Below, piece after piece: positions 10,885 through 20,836 of a DNA stretch of 64,000 nucleotides. Position 1 is the first letter of the stretch. Each line of letters starts with the position of its first letter. Location of the stretch: positions 4,766,711 through 4,830,710 of the forward strand of contig NC_053141.1 in the NCBI RefSeq assembly GCF_016808335.1. Direction: 5' to 3'. The notes beneath the pieces were generated by a model. It saw nothing but the letters and a program-made list of their open reading frames with translations, was not told the origin of the DNA and did not search any database. This DNA is from Panicum virgatum. Taxonomy: Eukaryota > Streptophyta > Magnoliopsida > Poales > Poaceae. A program made the translations under genes and the position numbers.

Positions 10885-12309
10885 TGCCGCTACGCCGCTG
10901 CTGCTCTTCGCCCGTACGCTCACACCGTACACCTAACTTTGAGGAAGAGTCTGTTGTTCTGGATAGGATACAATGAGGGGATCACAGCTCTGCAGCAGTG
11001 GCTACTACTGTATATTTTGACAGGACGAGACTTTGACCTTGTCGACTTCTTCATCTGCGAGCTAGAGGACGTGATCCTGGATGGGATGACAGTTCACCGT
11101 CGCCATCCTTTTGCTCATTGGATCTGCTGGATACTCGCTCAGCTCAGTCAGAATGCTCATATGGATGAGCTGGAGCAATCGAGGACTCACTTCAGTTTTT
11201 ACTCACCTACTACTCCTCGAGATGATCGTCGAGGCCCGAGAGGCCAGCGCAGGGCACAGCGGATTCTGGATGAGCGTGTTTTAGCTGAGGGTAGAGTTGT
11301 GGATGATCCCACTGCAGCTGAGGACGCTTCACTCGCAGCGGCAGAGGCCCAGCTCCCACACTACCTGGTCACAGACTCAGAGGACTCGGAGGATGACGAG
11401 GACTTCATACCCACTGTTACCGTCCCTCGAGGTGCTCATGATGATGAGGCAGGATCCTCTGGTGCAGCCCGCACCCCTGCTCCTCCAGTTACCACTACTC
11501 AGGTCACTCAGCCTGATTCACTCGCTGCTATTCTTCAGAGGCTCTCTGACCAGCAGGACAGATTTGCTACAGCTCAGCTAAGCATGCAAGCCGAGCAGGC
11601 TCGCCAGCAGGAGACCCAGACACTAGTACTTGAGGGGATCTGGCAGCAACAGGAGGCCATGAGGTTACAGCTTTGGCAGCAGTCCCAAATTCAGCAGCAG
11701 ATGTTCACTTTCTTCTCGGGATGCTTCGATCAGCTGTACCGTCACACTGGACTGCCTGAGCCTCAACTCCCTACACCCTAGCAGCTCCAGTTCGACCCCA
11801 CTACTCCTGCTCCACCTGTTGGCGGTTTTGTGCAGACACCCTTGGCATTCTTCCCGATGTCACCCCTTCTTCAGACCGAGTTGTTTGCCAGCCCAGCTCC
11901 TACTTCCACTACTGCTCCGGCTCTTGTTCCACAGCCTAGTGTCTGGATTGCCGAGCAGCGTGCAGAGTTCCTCAGGCAGCAGCAGGTTCTGCATCAGCTA
12001 CAGCACCCCTCAGCTCAGTCCCTCACGTTCGAGTCACCCTCCCAGCCTGAGGTGCTCCGTCCGTCTGTTGTGCGCCCAACTCAGCCAGACCTGACTACCG
12101 TCACGTCTGCTCCTCCGACGGACTCCACGGTCGTCACCGAGCCAGTTGCTACCACTACTCCAGCTACTTCTGCTGCTCCGACGACTCCGGTAGAGCAGAA
12201 GTCCTCTTCGGTCGACGAAGACTGGACGGACGACGACACCGACGACTCCACCGCTCAGTTCTCCACCGGACCGAGCCTGAAGACCCCGCCTTCTCCAGCT
12301 CAGGACTAG
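10885..12309 (+). pseudogene. Extra ORF between copia pol and 3' LTR (env-like position)
   Basis: The frame is open from 10885 to 12309 except for one TAG at 11779-11781. The N-terminal part (FDLVDFFICELEDVILDG, then HPFAHWICWILAQL) is followed by an acidic DSEDSEDDEDF stretch, a glutamine-rich probable coiled coil (around AEQARQQETQTLVLEGIWQQ) and, past the TAG, a proline/threonine-rich tail. SIRE/Maximus elements are known to carry such an additional ORF, called env-like in soybean SIRE1; the function is not established. No clear ATG begins the frame. Whether the TAG is a mutation or is read through cannot be told from one copy. The stop context is CCC TAG CAG CTC. Confidence 0.6.
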
Positions 12310-12334
12310 ATCGCCTTCCTTTTTGGTGCTTTAT

Positions 12335-12378
12335 TGCCAAAGGGGGAGATAGTTAGGGGGAGTAGAGATAGGGGGAGC
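12335..12378 (+). promoter_or_regulatory. Upstream polypurine-tract-like sequences
   Basis: CCAAAGGGGGAGATAG is followed by two further GGGGGAG runs just after the extra ORF. It closely resembles the real PPT at 12559-12573 and may prime a second plus strand. Confidence 0.5.
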
Positions 12379-12558
12379 TTGGTGGTTTATGGCGTGTTTG
12401 GATCTTCATGGATTTTGTGTATGGACATGTTATTTGAATATTGTGTATGCTCTGTGTTAACATGTCCCTACATGTGCTTTATTTCTAGTAATGCATGCCT
12501 ATTTATCGCTTTCAATTTCATATCTTGTGTATCTCTACTTTGTGTTGTCATCAATCAC

Positions 12559-12573
12559 CAAAAAGGGGGAGAT
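12559..12573 (+). promoter_or_regulatory. Polypurine tract of the copia element
   Basis: CAAAAAGGGGGAGAT directly abuts the TG of the right LTR, the standard plus-strand priming site. Confidence 0.85.
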
Positions 12574-14314
12574 TGAAGCGCATCTAGGTCGATAGATGCT
12601 AATGGTAAGTTTCGGTGATTAATGACAACCGTATGCGACTAACGTGTGTTTTGAAGGAAAAATTAGTGATTAATCTAGTCTCATATCAAATGTGAAAGGA
12701 GACCCCTCAATTCGGAACAACCATGCGTGCCAAGGACTCAATTTTAAAGATTAAGGACCTTTCTAGTCTCAAGTGTCACAAGGAGATGAAGGACATTTGA
12801 TTTAGCTAGAGTTTATAGTTTTTAGTTCTTGACCGTACTATTAAGAGGGGTTCATGAGTTAGTAGCTTGACCGAAATTGAGTTGGTCTTAGAAATCTTGC
12901 ACACTCGCTCAAAAACAACCCAAGATGGTCAATAGAAGTTAACACAACAGAAGAAGAAACAATCGAAGTTACATTCAAATCTAAGTCGATTCAGTTGAAA
13001 ACGAAGAAAAATAGCAGCACCGGTTTAACCGATGCCTTAGCATCGGTGCATCTGATGTTTGGCGGAAGTTCCGACGGCCCTGCCGGTCTATCTCTCTGGA
13101 TGCAAGCAGAAATCAAATCAACAATCTCTATAGCACCGGTTGAACCGATGGTCCCAAGCAAAGCACCGGTGCATTAGATGTACTATGTTCTAGAGAGCAT
13201 GTTTTGGTGGACCTCAACTCGTCTTCAGCACCGGTTGAACCGACGCTTCAGAATCAACCACCGGTGCATTGGATGTACTATGTTCCAGAGAGCTTGTTTG
13301 AGTTGATCAATGAACCTCTTCAGCACCGGTTGAAACGATGCCTCTACGGAGCATACACCGGTGCAATGACGCAAGCCTAGACACTGTGTCAAAAACCCCA
13401 ACGGCTACTAATTGGACACAGAGAGACCAGTTGAACCGAAGCCTCAAATTTGTCACCCGTCGGTTCTTCCGGTGGTCACGATTTTTCTGCAGTGAACTTC
13501 CAACGGCTATGTGACCCTCTCCACTCTATATAAGGACACCCCCTGGCTCATTTGAAGTGCCTTTGACACCTTGAATACCTGAGGCCACCCTTGAGAAGAA
13601 GAGAAAGTGCTTTGAGCAAAAGAGTGAAGATCTAGTACATTGATTGTGCTTCAACCTTGAAGAATTCAACCTTTGCAAGTGTAGCAAGTGTGCTTGAGCT
13701 AGGGCCAACTGAGTGTAGGTCAAGTGAAGGCTTAGGAGCTTGTTACTCTTGGTGTCTGACGGCACCTAGCCGGTCTTGGTGATCGGGGGGGTTCTTGGTG
13801 AGCTCTTGGAGTTTGTGGGAGCCCCAAGACAAGAAGATTGTACACGGTGTGAAGCTCGCCGTTCCGGAGATGGAGAAGGAGCATTCTTAGTGATCACTTG
13901 CTCCTTGGTGAAGCAAGGGAGCTATACCCTTATGTGGGTGCTCCAACGTGGATTAGGGGGGAGCGTCAACTCCTCGATACCACGAAAAAAAACCGGTTGT
14001 CTCGTGTCCCTTACTTTTATTTCAAGCAATTAAATCCATTTGTTGTTATTCTTGCTTTTGATTGTTTGTAGATTGACTAGGACAACTTGCATGGTTGTGT
14101 GATCTCTTGCTTAGGTTTTGATCTTGCTAGTGTGCAACCATCTAGACAAAATGATCATGATAGTGTGTTTACCTACCTAAGGATCTTTTGCTAGCATGCT
14201 CTAGTGACTAGATTTCAAATTTGTAGATTGAGCAATACTAGTCTAGGTTAAGAACTAGGTAGAAATTTGAAAAAGTCACAATTCAACCCCCCTTCTTGGG
14301 CCACGATCCTTTCA
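12574..14314 (+). repeat. Right LTR of the copia element
   Basis: 1,741 bp, TGAAGCGC...CCTTTCA, TATA box at 13526-13535. It is followed by target site CTGGT and the host flank. Confidence 0.92.
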
Positions 14315-14655
14315 CTGGTCTGCTGGACTTGACTCAAAATTGTCAGAAGATCCTTGGGATTTATGAATGCATGCATGTGAAGGGCTAATGCCTTATTAAG
14401 CAAGGTTAGTTGTGAGAAGGGCTGACGTACAAGTAACTACAGCCTCTTGCGCTGGGTTGGTATATTAGACAGGAACATGGATGTGGTTTTGCTCGTGTGG
14501 TAATCCTATTTTATCGCCCATAAAAAAAATCCTATTTTATCGGATCAAATTAGCCTCAAAGTTCCAACTGCATTTACTTGAGAAATACTCTCTATATATA
14601 AGGCTTTACCTTATTGGTTAGATATGCATTTCCTTCCAATGATTAGCCTATTCAT
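14315..14655 (+). repeat. Host flank, copy 2 (original location)
   Basis: Begins with the target-site copy CTGGT and matches 5390-5735 up to CCTATTCAT, after which the two diverge completely. It contains a TATATATAAGG run, but no gene is recognised. Confidence 0.85.
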
Positions 14656-16409
14656 ATGAAAAAGAAAGGTATATCTAGTTAACAGGTAATTTTATCAATG
14701 TTTCATAAGGTATATTTTCGAAGCCCCACATTCGAGTCCGACGCTTGATCTGACGGTGCATCGGTCCATCTGGCGTTGAAATAATGTCGTCCAAAACCTT
14801 ATGTTGCTTGACATCGTCTCTACATATTTGTTTGGTGCTTGCTCCACTGCTCCTAGCTACAATATCATCGGATCATCTGGTGCTTAGTCCTCGTATTTTG
14901 TCGGTGCATCTGGTACTATACTGAGCTTCTTCTTCTCCTTCTTAGGATTGATCCATTGCTTGTGAATATGAGGCCGTCGAACCATCGAGTACTTAGCACA
15001 TGATCAGTTGTCATTTTAATGCTCTAAATTATTCCATCTCTGAATTTTTGTTATGACTTGCACTTGCTATGATTTGGATCACCTGTTTTGGACAATCTTG
15101 CTATGATTTGAACTCCATCCATGGAACCTAAATCCTAAACATCCTAAAAATACGCTCTTCAAAACATAGTAGTTCTAATGACTAATAAGTTGTCACTCAA
15201 TCACTAATAAAATTATAATTAATAGCCTAATGAGTCCATTTTCCTTAAAACTCCTTCAACGTACATCCCTGATGAGCTGGCAGCAATCAAGCACATAGTC
15301 TCATAGTTCCCGGGTCGACCAGCCGGTCGTCGGTCGGGGTCGGGGGTCAGGGGTCGATGGTGTATAAAAATGCGGGTCGAATGACCCCGATTAATCCGGA
15401 TCGACCCTCCAGGTTGATGATACAAATCACATAGCTCTCATATGTCATACAATTAGAGATGCGAGGTAACATGCATATACAATACAAAAGTAATTAAAGC
15501 AAGATTCAAAAAGAAAGAAAGAAAGAAAGAAAGAAAGAAAATATCAACTTGGCTGGCAAGCATTAGAAAGCAAAAAAGAGAGAACATAACACTTTTTTGT
15601 CAGAAAGTGGATAAAAATCTGACCTTTTCATTATCCAATGCATACTACCATTGTCAATTATTACATCATCATACCAAAAGCATGTTTGGAAGATTATAAA
15701 AGTAAATTGCTCTAGATTATATGACCACGTTGGCCCAAACGGCCCATCACTCATCTAAGATAACCCTATCCTCGAGTCGCTGGCCGCTACACGTCACATG
15801 CTGCAGCCATCGCCATCATCTCTTTTCTCCCTGTTCTCTCACCGCCGGCACCAATATGGTAGCTGCCTGCAGCACCTGTCACCATTCAAGAATAAAATTG
15901 GTAGCCCGTGGCTCACTCATCCCCCGCAGTCGTCAGCACTCCACCAATGAGACTTGGCGGCGTGGTCCATCATTTTTGCGCTCTACCGGGAGGCCGGCCG
16001 TGCACGCTCGGAGGGTGAATCAGGACGTGAAGCTGCTGGAATTGGATCGAGGAACGTGGGGTCGACCCTAAATCTGGTGGCTCAAGCATGCATGCCAATA
16101 GTAACTTCCACTAGAGTAATAAGACCATGACCTTGTTTTGGCTTAGAAAGCATGGCTCTGTTGAGGTGAGAGCTCTAGATTCCTGGTGCCTCCTACCCCG
16201 AGTACACATCTCACTTGCCCCTGAGAGACACAACTCATGCCGTCTTCTACTCCCACTCTTGGCATTGTAACATAGGCAAACAGTTTATCAGCGAGGGGTG
16301 CTGTTCAGTTACATGCTCTGCCAAGATGTCGTTTTATATATAGACACTGTCCAGAGCCTAGACATATAACAAGGAGATAGTACTGATCAACATTTGTGGT
16401 AGTAGCTGC
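14656..16409. other. Intergenic DNA without recognised genes
   Basis: Only short frames are present. An AAAG microsatellite lies at 15508-15541, and a stretch near 15315-15415 is dense in GGGTCGA/TCGACC pieces. A CCTGGTGCCTCC segment near 16184 resembles others at 19670, 34540 and 37885. No domain or splice structure could be supported. Confidence 0.4.
15508..15541. repeat. (AAAG)n microsatellite
   Basis: About eight uninterrupted AAAG units. Confidence 0.9.
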
Positions 16410-17832
16410 AGACACTACCGGAAACGGCATAGCTGCCATGTGCAGCCACTTTGCCGTGTGCTCAAAATCGGGCACACGGCAAAGGCCCTCTTTGCCGTGT
16501 GCTGCAAGGGAGGCACACAGCAAAGTACAAGAACACGGCAAATGTGAACTTTGCCGTGCGCCCAACAGCACGACACACGGCGAAAACTGTTGCACACGGC
16601 AACAAGAGATGTTTGCTGTGTACCTGCATTAAGGCACACGGCAAACTTGACGCAGCTGATGCCATTGTGGATGTCCGTTCTCTTTGCCGTGCGCCATAGC
16701 AGGCACTCGGCAAATTCAAAAATTTGCCGTGTGCAGAAGCTCAAGCACACGACAAAGTTGTTCAAAAAAAATTGATTCCACACTTCCAACTTTTTCTGGT
16801 ATACAAGTATTGCATATGGTACTTTATATTAACACCTGGTATTTTTTTAGTCTATTTTCTATATTTAGTCATTTAATTTCATTAAACACATTTGTTGGAA
16901 TTAAGTCCAATTTGAATTGCAAATGATTTGAATAACGGAGTAAAATTCATCGAAAAATCATATTCATATTATTGAGTCCAATCTGAGGCCGTATCCATGA
17001 AATGGGAGGCAATAGCGAACATCTTTTTCGCGAGCCATGACCGGGTACATGAGGCCGAATCATTCTAAAATTCTATAAATAACATATGAAGTATAAAAAT
17101 CCTAAAATTTATTGTGATATCATAATTTCATGTGCTGAGTATATGGTGAAAAATTGAGAAGGTTTCAAACAAGTTTGACCTATGCTCCTTACAGATGGAA
17201 ACATATCCGAAGAAGATCCATAGAGTCGAGAAGGAATCGTTCAGATTTCGAGTCAAAGTGACGGTCAAATTGGGTTTTCAGTTCACAACTTTTTGTATAT
17301 CCAATACCCAACTTAGATCCCTTAATGCCAAATTTTAGTAATTTTTCGAATCTGTTTCTTAATTTTAAATTTTTTTGGAAGTTAACCCGTATCATGTGAT
17401 TTACATTTAAATTGTACTTTAACTACATGAAATAATGGTTTTTTCCAAAGAATCATCAAACATCAAATGTTTATTCACTTTGGCAAAAGTATTTAAAGTT
17501 CGTTCAATCATATTTCATTAAACACGCACTACCGGAAATTCCAAGAATGCCGGTTTTAAATGACCTCGGATGTAAATAATTTATATATCGAAATTGTAGA
17601 GCTCATTGAGATCTAAAATCTTATAGTTTACAACTTTTAGATTTGAGTTCATTTAGCCATCCAAAATTTCGTTACAAGCGCGTAGAAAAAACATAATAGC
17701 CACATCAGCAATCCATGTGTCTACAATGCTGGCTTTTGATTGGCTGAGGTGGCCCTAGCTAGATCCCTCCCCTCTCCCTCCCCATCGCATGGATAGATAA
17801 GCCAACCCCACCCCCTCTCTTTCTCCTTCACT

Positions 17833-17834
<2 letters not shown>

Positions 17835-17878
<44 letters not shown>

Positions 17879-17887
17879 CTCTCTCTC
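17835..17887. repeat. (CT)n microsatellite inside the CACTA element
   Basis: About 20 CT units, one interruption (CTCGCTCT), then further CT. It marks the left edge of the GC-rich block. Confidence 0.9.
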
Positions 17888-17889
17888 CG

Positions 17890-18190
17890 TCGGTGGGCAG
17901 AGTCCTCGGGCTCGGGCGCGGCGGCCATGGGCGGCGGCGGCGGCGGCCTCGGGCCTCGGGCGGTGAAGGCCGGCGGCCTCGAGCAGCGGCGGCGGCGTGG
18001 CCTGGGGCAGCAGCGGCGGTGGTGGCCGGCGGGGCCACCTGCGGGCACCGCCCCCTCTCCTCCCTCTCCTGGCGCCGCCCCCTCTCCTCTCCTGGTGGCG
18101 GCTAGCATGGCGGTGGTGGCCGGCGTGGTGCTGGTGGTGGCGGCCGACGGCGTGGTGGTGGCGGCCGGCGTGGTGGCGGCAGCGGCTGCC
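17890..18190. other. GC-rich block, possible captured host fragment
   Basis: Strongly GGC/GCC-rich, with long frames on both strands that are only low-complexity Ala/Gly/Arg/Pro. The abrupt composition change inside a CACTA element resembles gene-fragment capture, but no protein family is recognised. Confidence 0.3.
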
Positions 18191-18344
18191 GTTTTTTTTA
18201 TTTTTTTGGAAAATTTTTTGCCGTGTGCCCCCTGAAGCGATCCACGGCAATTAGTCTCTTTGCCGGCTGTTGTATGCCGTGTGTTTAACGGCTTTTGCCG
18301 TGTGCCTTTGGCACACGGCAAATGAGAGGCATCCGGTAGTGAGA

Positions 18345-18948
18345 ATCAATTACAACATATAAATTACAGACGGAAACAGCTACTAGATGCACTTAACCAG
18401 CAGCGATTGTATCAATTTGATATACTAGTACTAGGAGATGTATAAAGAAATGTTTAATTTTCAGAAGGGCCATGCCAGTGCCAAAACTTTATGGTGCACT
18501 GTGGCACATGACTGGACCCAAATTATTCATGTATGGCTCAATTTCAGATATGTGCAGTTATTTGAGCAGTCATGTTTTCTTAAGTACTATTAATGACAAA
18601 CAAACACAAAAGGTCCATCATGTTCCCGGTTTCCTTAAGTACTAATAAAGGGACAAGGAAACACAACTGCACTGACCACAGGAACATCATGTTAAGCAGA
18701 AGAGCTGATATTCACGTACGAATCTTCTACAAAATGCATTTTCAGGGATAATCAAAAAGCATGAGCAGCTCCTGTAAATGGATTTGCAGGGCAGTTACTG
18801 GTGTACCTGCACATGGATTTTAAGCTGCAAAAAATAGGGGACGACCTGCGGATTAAATGACTTATCAACCATCCCTAGAAACATTTTCTGTAGTAGTAGG
18901 TACGGTGTACGTCTTGACACAATTGACCACAGACCTCAGTTGTACTAA
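18345..18948. other. Intergenic DNA, nothing recognised
   Basis: AT-rich, with a few near-duplicated words (TTCCTTAAGTACTA around 18580 and 18630). No open frame with protein-like content. Confidence 0.4.
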
Positions 18949-19283
18949 GGCCGTGTTTAGTTGCGCTCCGTAAAGTTTTTGAAAAGACATCTTTCTATGT
19001 TTGAAGTACTAAACATAGATTAATCACAAAATAAATTACAGAACTCATCTGTAAATCGCGAGACGAATGTAACGAGCCTAATCGATCCGTCAGTAGAGGT
19101 TGTTACTGTAGCATTACTGTAGCAATTTAGCGTCTGATTGCGGCCTAATTAGGTTCATTAGATTCGTCTCGCGATTTACAGGCAGCAGTCGCAATGCGTT
19201 TTTTTATTTCGTCTAGATTTAAGTCTCCATGCAGGTGCCGGAAATTTTTTTTAGAATTTTGATTTTTGGAACTAAACGGGGCA
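18949..19283. mobile_element. Tourist-like MITE
   Basis: 335 bp with ends GGCCGTGTTTAGTT and AACTAAACGGGGCA, flanked by TAA on both sides (18946-18948, 19284-19286). The interior has the inverted AAATCGCGAGACGAAT / ATTCGTCTCGCGATTT pair common in this grass MITE group. The 3 bp TWA target site fits PIF/Harbinger. No coding capacity. Confidence 0.8.
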
Positions 19284-19286
19284 TAA

Positions 19287-20836
19287 ATGTAAAAGCACAC
19301 TAAAGTAGCCACTGTTGTCTGCTTCATTCAATCTATGTCACAATGGCTCAAATGCACAAGAAGCCCAAAAATAGCCAATCATTCGTGTCATGCACCACAC
19401 AACTCACTCCATGCAAGCATCTAAGCGGAACGCAGAGATACAAATCTCCTTTGCAGTGATGGCTGGAAGGCTGGTAATAAGCCTAAGCTCTACTTGGATG
19501 ACAGGCAGAGCGACTGGAAGCTCCTTGGCATAAATTAGCTCAGCAGGTTGTTTGAACCCAACTACCCAAGTGCATGCTCAGCAAATAAGGCCCACGAAAA
19601 AGCATGATATCCTTCAGACCAAAGATTGCTAGCCAGGTCTGATTTGGCAGTGAAGCTTGGCACACACTCCTGGTTCCTCCCATGCCCAGTGTGTAGGTAA
19701 GTTCTTACTTTTTGTTCAGGGCTCACCAAGAGAAAGCTTAGCTTGTCTCATTGGAGTGGAGTACACATATGGAATTCAGCAGATGCAGCGAAAGAAACTG
19801 AAAAAAAAAAGAATCACAGAATACCAAGAATAGGGTACTCAAGGACAGCCTACCTCCTAGTCTCCCGGAACAGCTATTCTAAAGTCATAATTCCAATTAA
19901 CAGGGTAATGATCATGTACCAGGTATGCTGATAAAACGGATTATAAGTAGTGGCACACCCTATGAAGCCAGATTTCACATGTGACCCAAGCCATGCCCAT
20001 GTACATAAGCTGAAACTTGTAGTGTCAAATATGACACTGATTCGTACATCAGTCAGGCTAACTTAGGCAGCATACAACTGATTTTACCCAAATCAAAATC
20101 TAGCAAGAAGGAAAAAGAAGATGAGGAGAAGGGGAAGGGCATGAGACATGCCAGAAGAGATGGGGGCGAGTCGCAGGGGATCCGGAGACGCAAATCAAAA
20201 CCTAGCAAGGAGTGCAATCAGTACATAGCAATTGCTTGCAGAGCTTAAGCAGGCAACCGCTCCGCCTCGTTCCAATTTTCTCCTAATGAACCAACTAATT
20301 GCACTCGGGAGGAGCCGAGCTGATGAATTTTGTGCACGAACTGCATCAGGAACTCACCTACTCGGCGAGGAGGCACGTCGGGGACGCCACAGTGGTGCGC
20401 AGTGACGCCAGAGCGGAGCGGCATGATGGCGTCGTTCTCATTGAGCCGCGGCGGCGGGGGCCCAAGGATGGCGAGGTCGAGGCGGCGCGGGGCAGCTGGC
20501 CGGCCGGGGACGATTGGGGCGGCGCGGGCGCGCGAGGACGAGGACGAGGGCACGCGAGGTCGGGACGGCGGCCGGGACGGCGGATGACCGGGGCGGCGCG
20601 GGCTCGCGAGGACGAGGAGACGACAGCGCGCGATGTCAGGCCGGCCGGGACGGCGGGCGACGGTCGGGACGGCGGGGGATGACCCGGGCGGCGCCGGCGC
20701 ATGAGGACGAGGACGAGGGGGACGACCGGCGGCGGCGGCGAGGACGAGCCGAGGGCGGCGGCGGCGCTCGAGGCACGTCGATCTGAAGAATGAACAAGTG
20801 TGGGCGCCGATCTCTGTTTTGGGTGCAGAGCAGCAC
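19287..20836. other. Intergenic DNA with a GC-rich block
   Basis: No gene is supported up to ~20290. From 20299 to 20780 the base composition jumps to GCG/GAC-rich with overlapping long frames on both strands of Arg/Pro/Gly type. As this lies just left of CACTA subterminal repeats, it may be captured DNA inside that element; no protein is recognised. Confidence 0.35.

Larger units (their letters stand above)
3640..14319 (+). mobile_element. Ty1/copia retrotransposon, SIRE/Maximus-like, rearranged
   Basis: Two long LTRs (3645-5389 and 12574-14314) begin TGAAGCGCATC and end CGATCCTTTCA. Target-site duplications CTGGT lie at 3640-3644 and 14315-14319. The interior has an open gag-pol, a second ORF between pol and the 3' LTR, and two polypurine tracts, as in SIRE-type elements. 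The left LTR is also followed by CTGGT and by 346 bp of the same host sequence that follows the right LTR. The PBS, leader and start of gag are absent, so the copy cannot be a simple insertion. Confidence 0.9.
16413..18341. mobile_element. Non-autonomous CACTA element
   Basis: Ends are CACTACCGGAAA... and ...TCCGGTAGTG, flanked by the 3 bp target duplication AGA (16410-16412 and 18342-18344). Both ends carry many inverted copies of TTTGCCGTGTGC / GCACACGGCAAA, the subterminal repeats where a CACTA transposase would bind. No transposase reading frame is found in its 1,929 bp, so it would need one in trans. The interior is AT-rich to ~17700, then has a CT microsatellite and a GGC-rich block. 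Confidence 0.92.

Noticed and set aside
15219..15425. Minus-strand frame with DRRPAGRPGNYET
   Set aside because: Built from GGGTCGA-type low-complexity words, with no start context or homologous family that I can name.
17755..18321. Long minus-strand frames (Ala/Thr/Arg-rich) in the CACTA element
   Set aside because: They run through terminal repeats, a CT microsatellite and a GGC block. Equally long frames exist on the other strand, so they reflect base composition.
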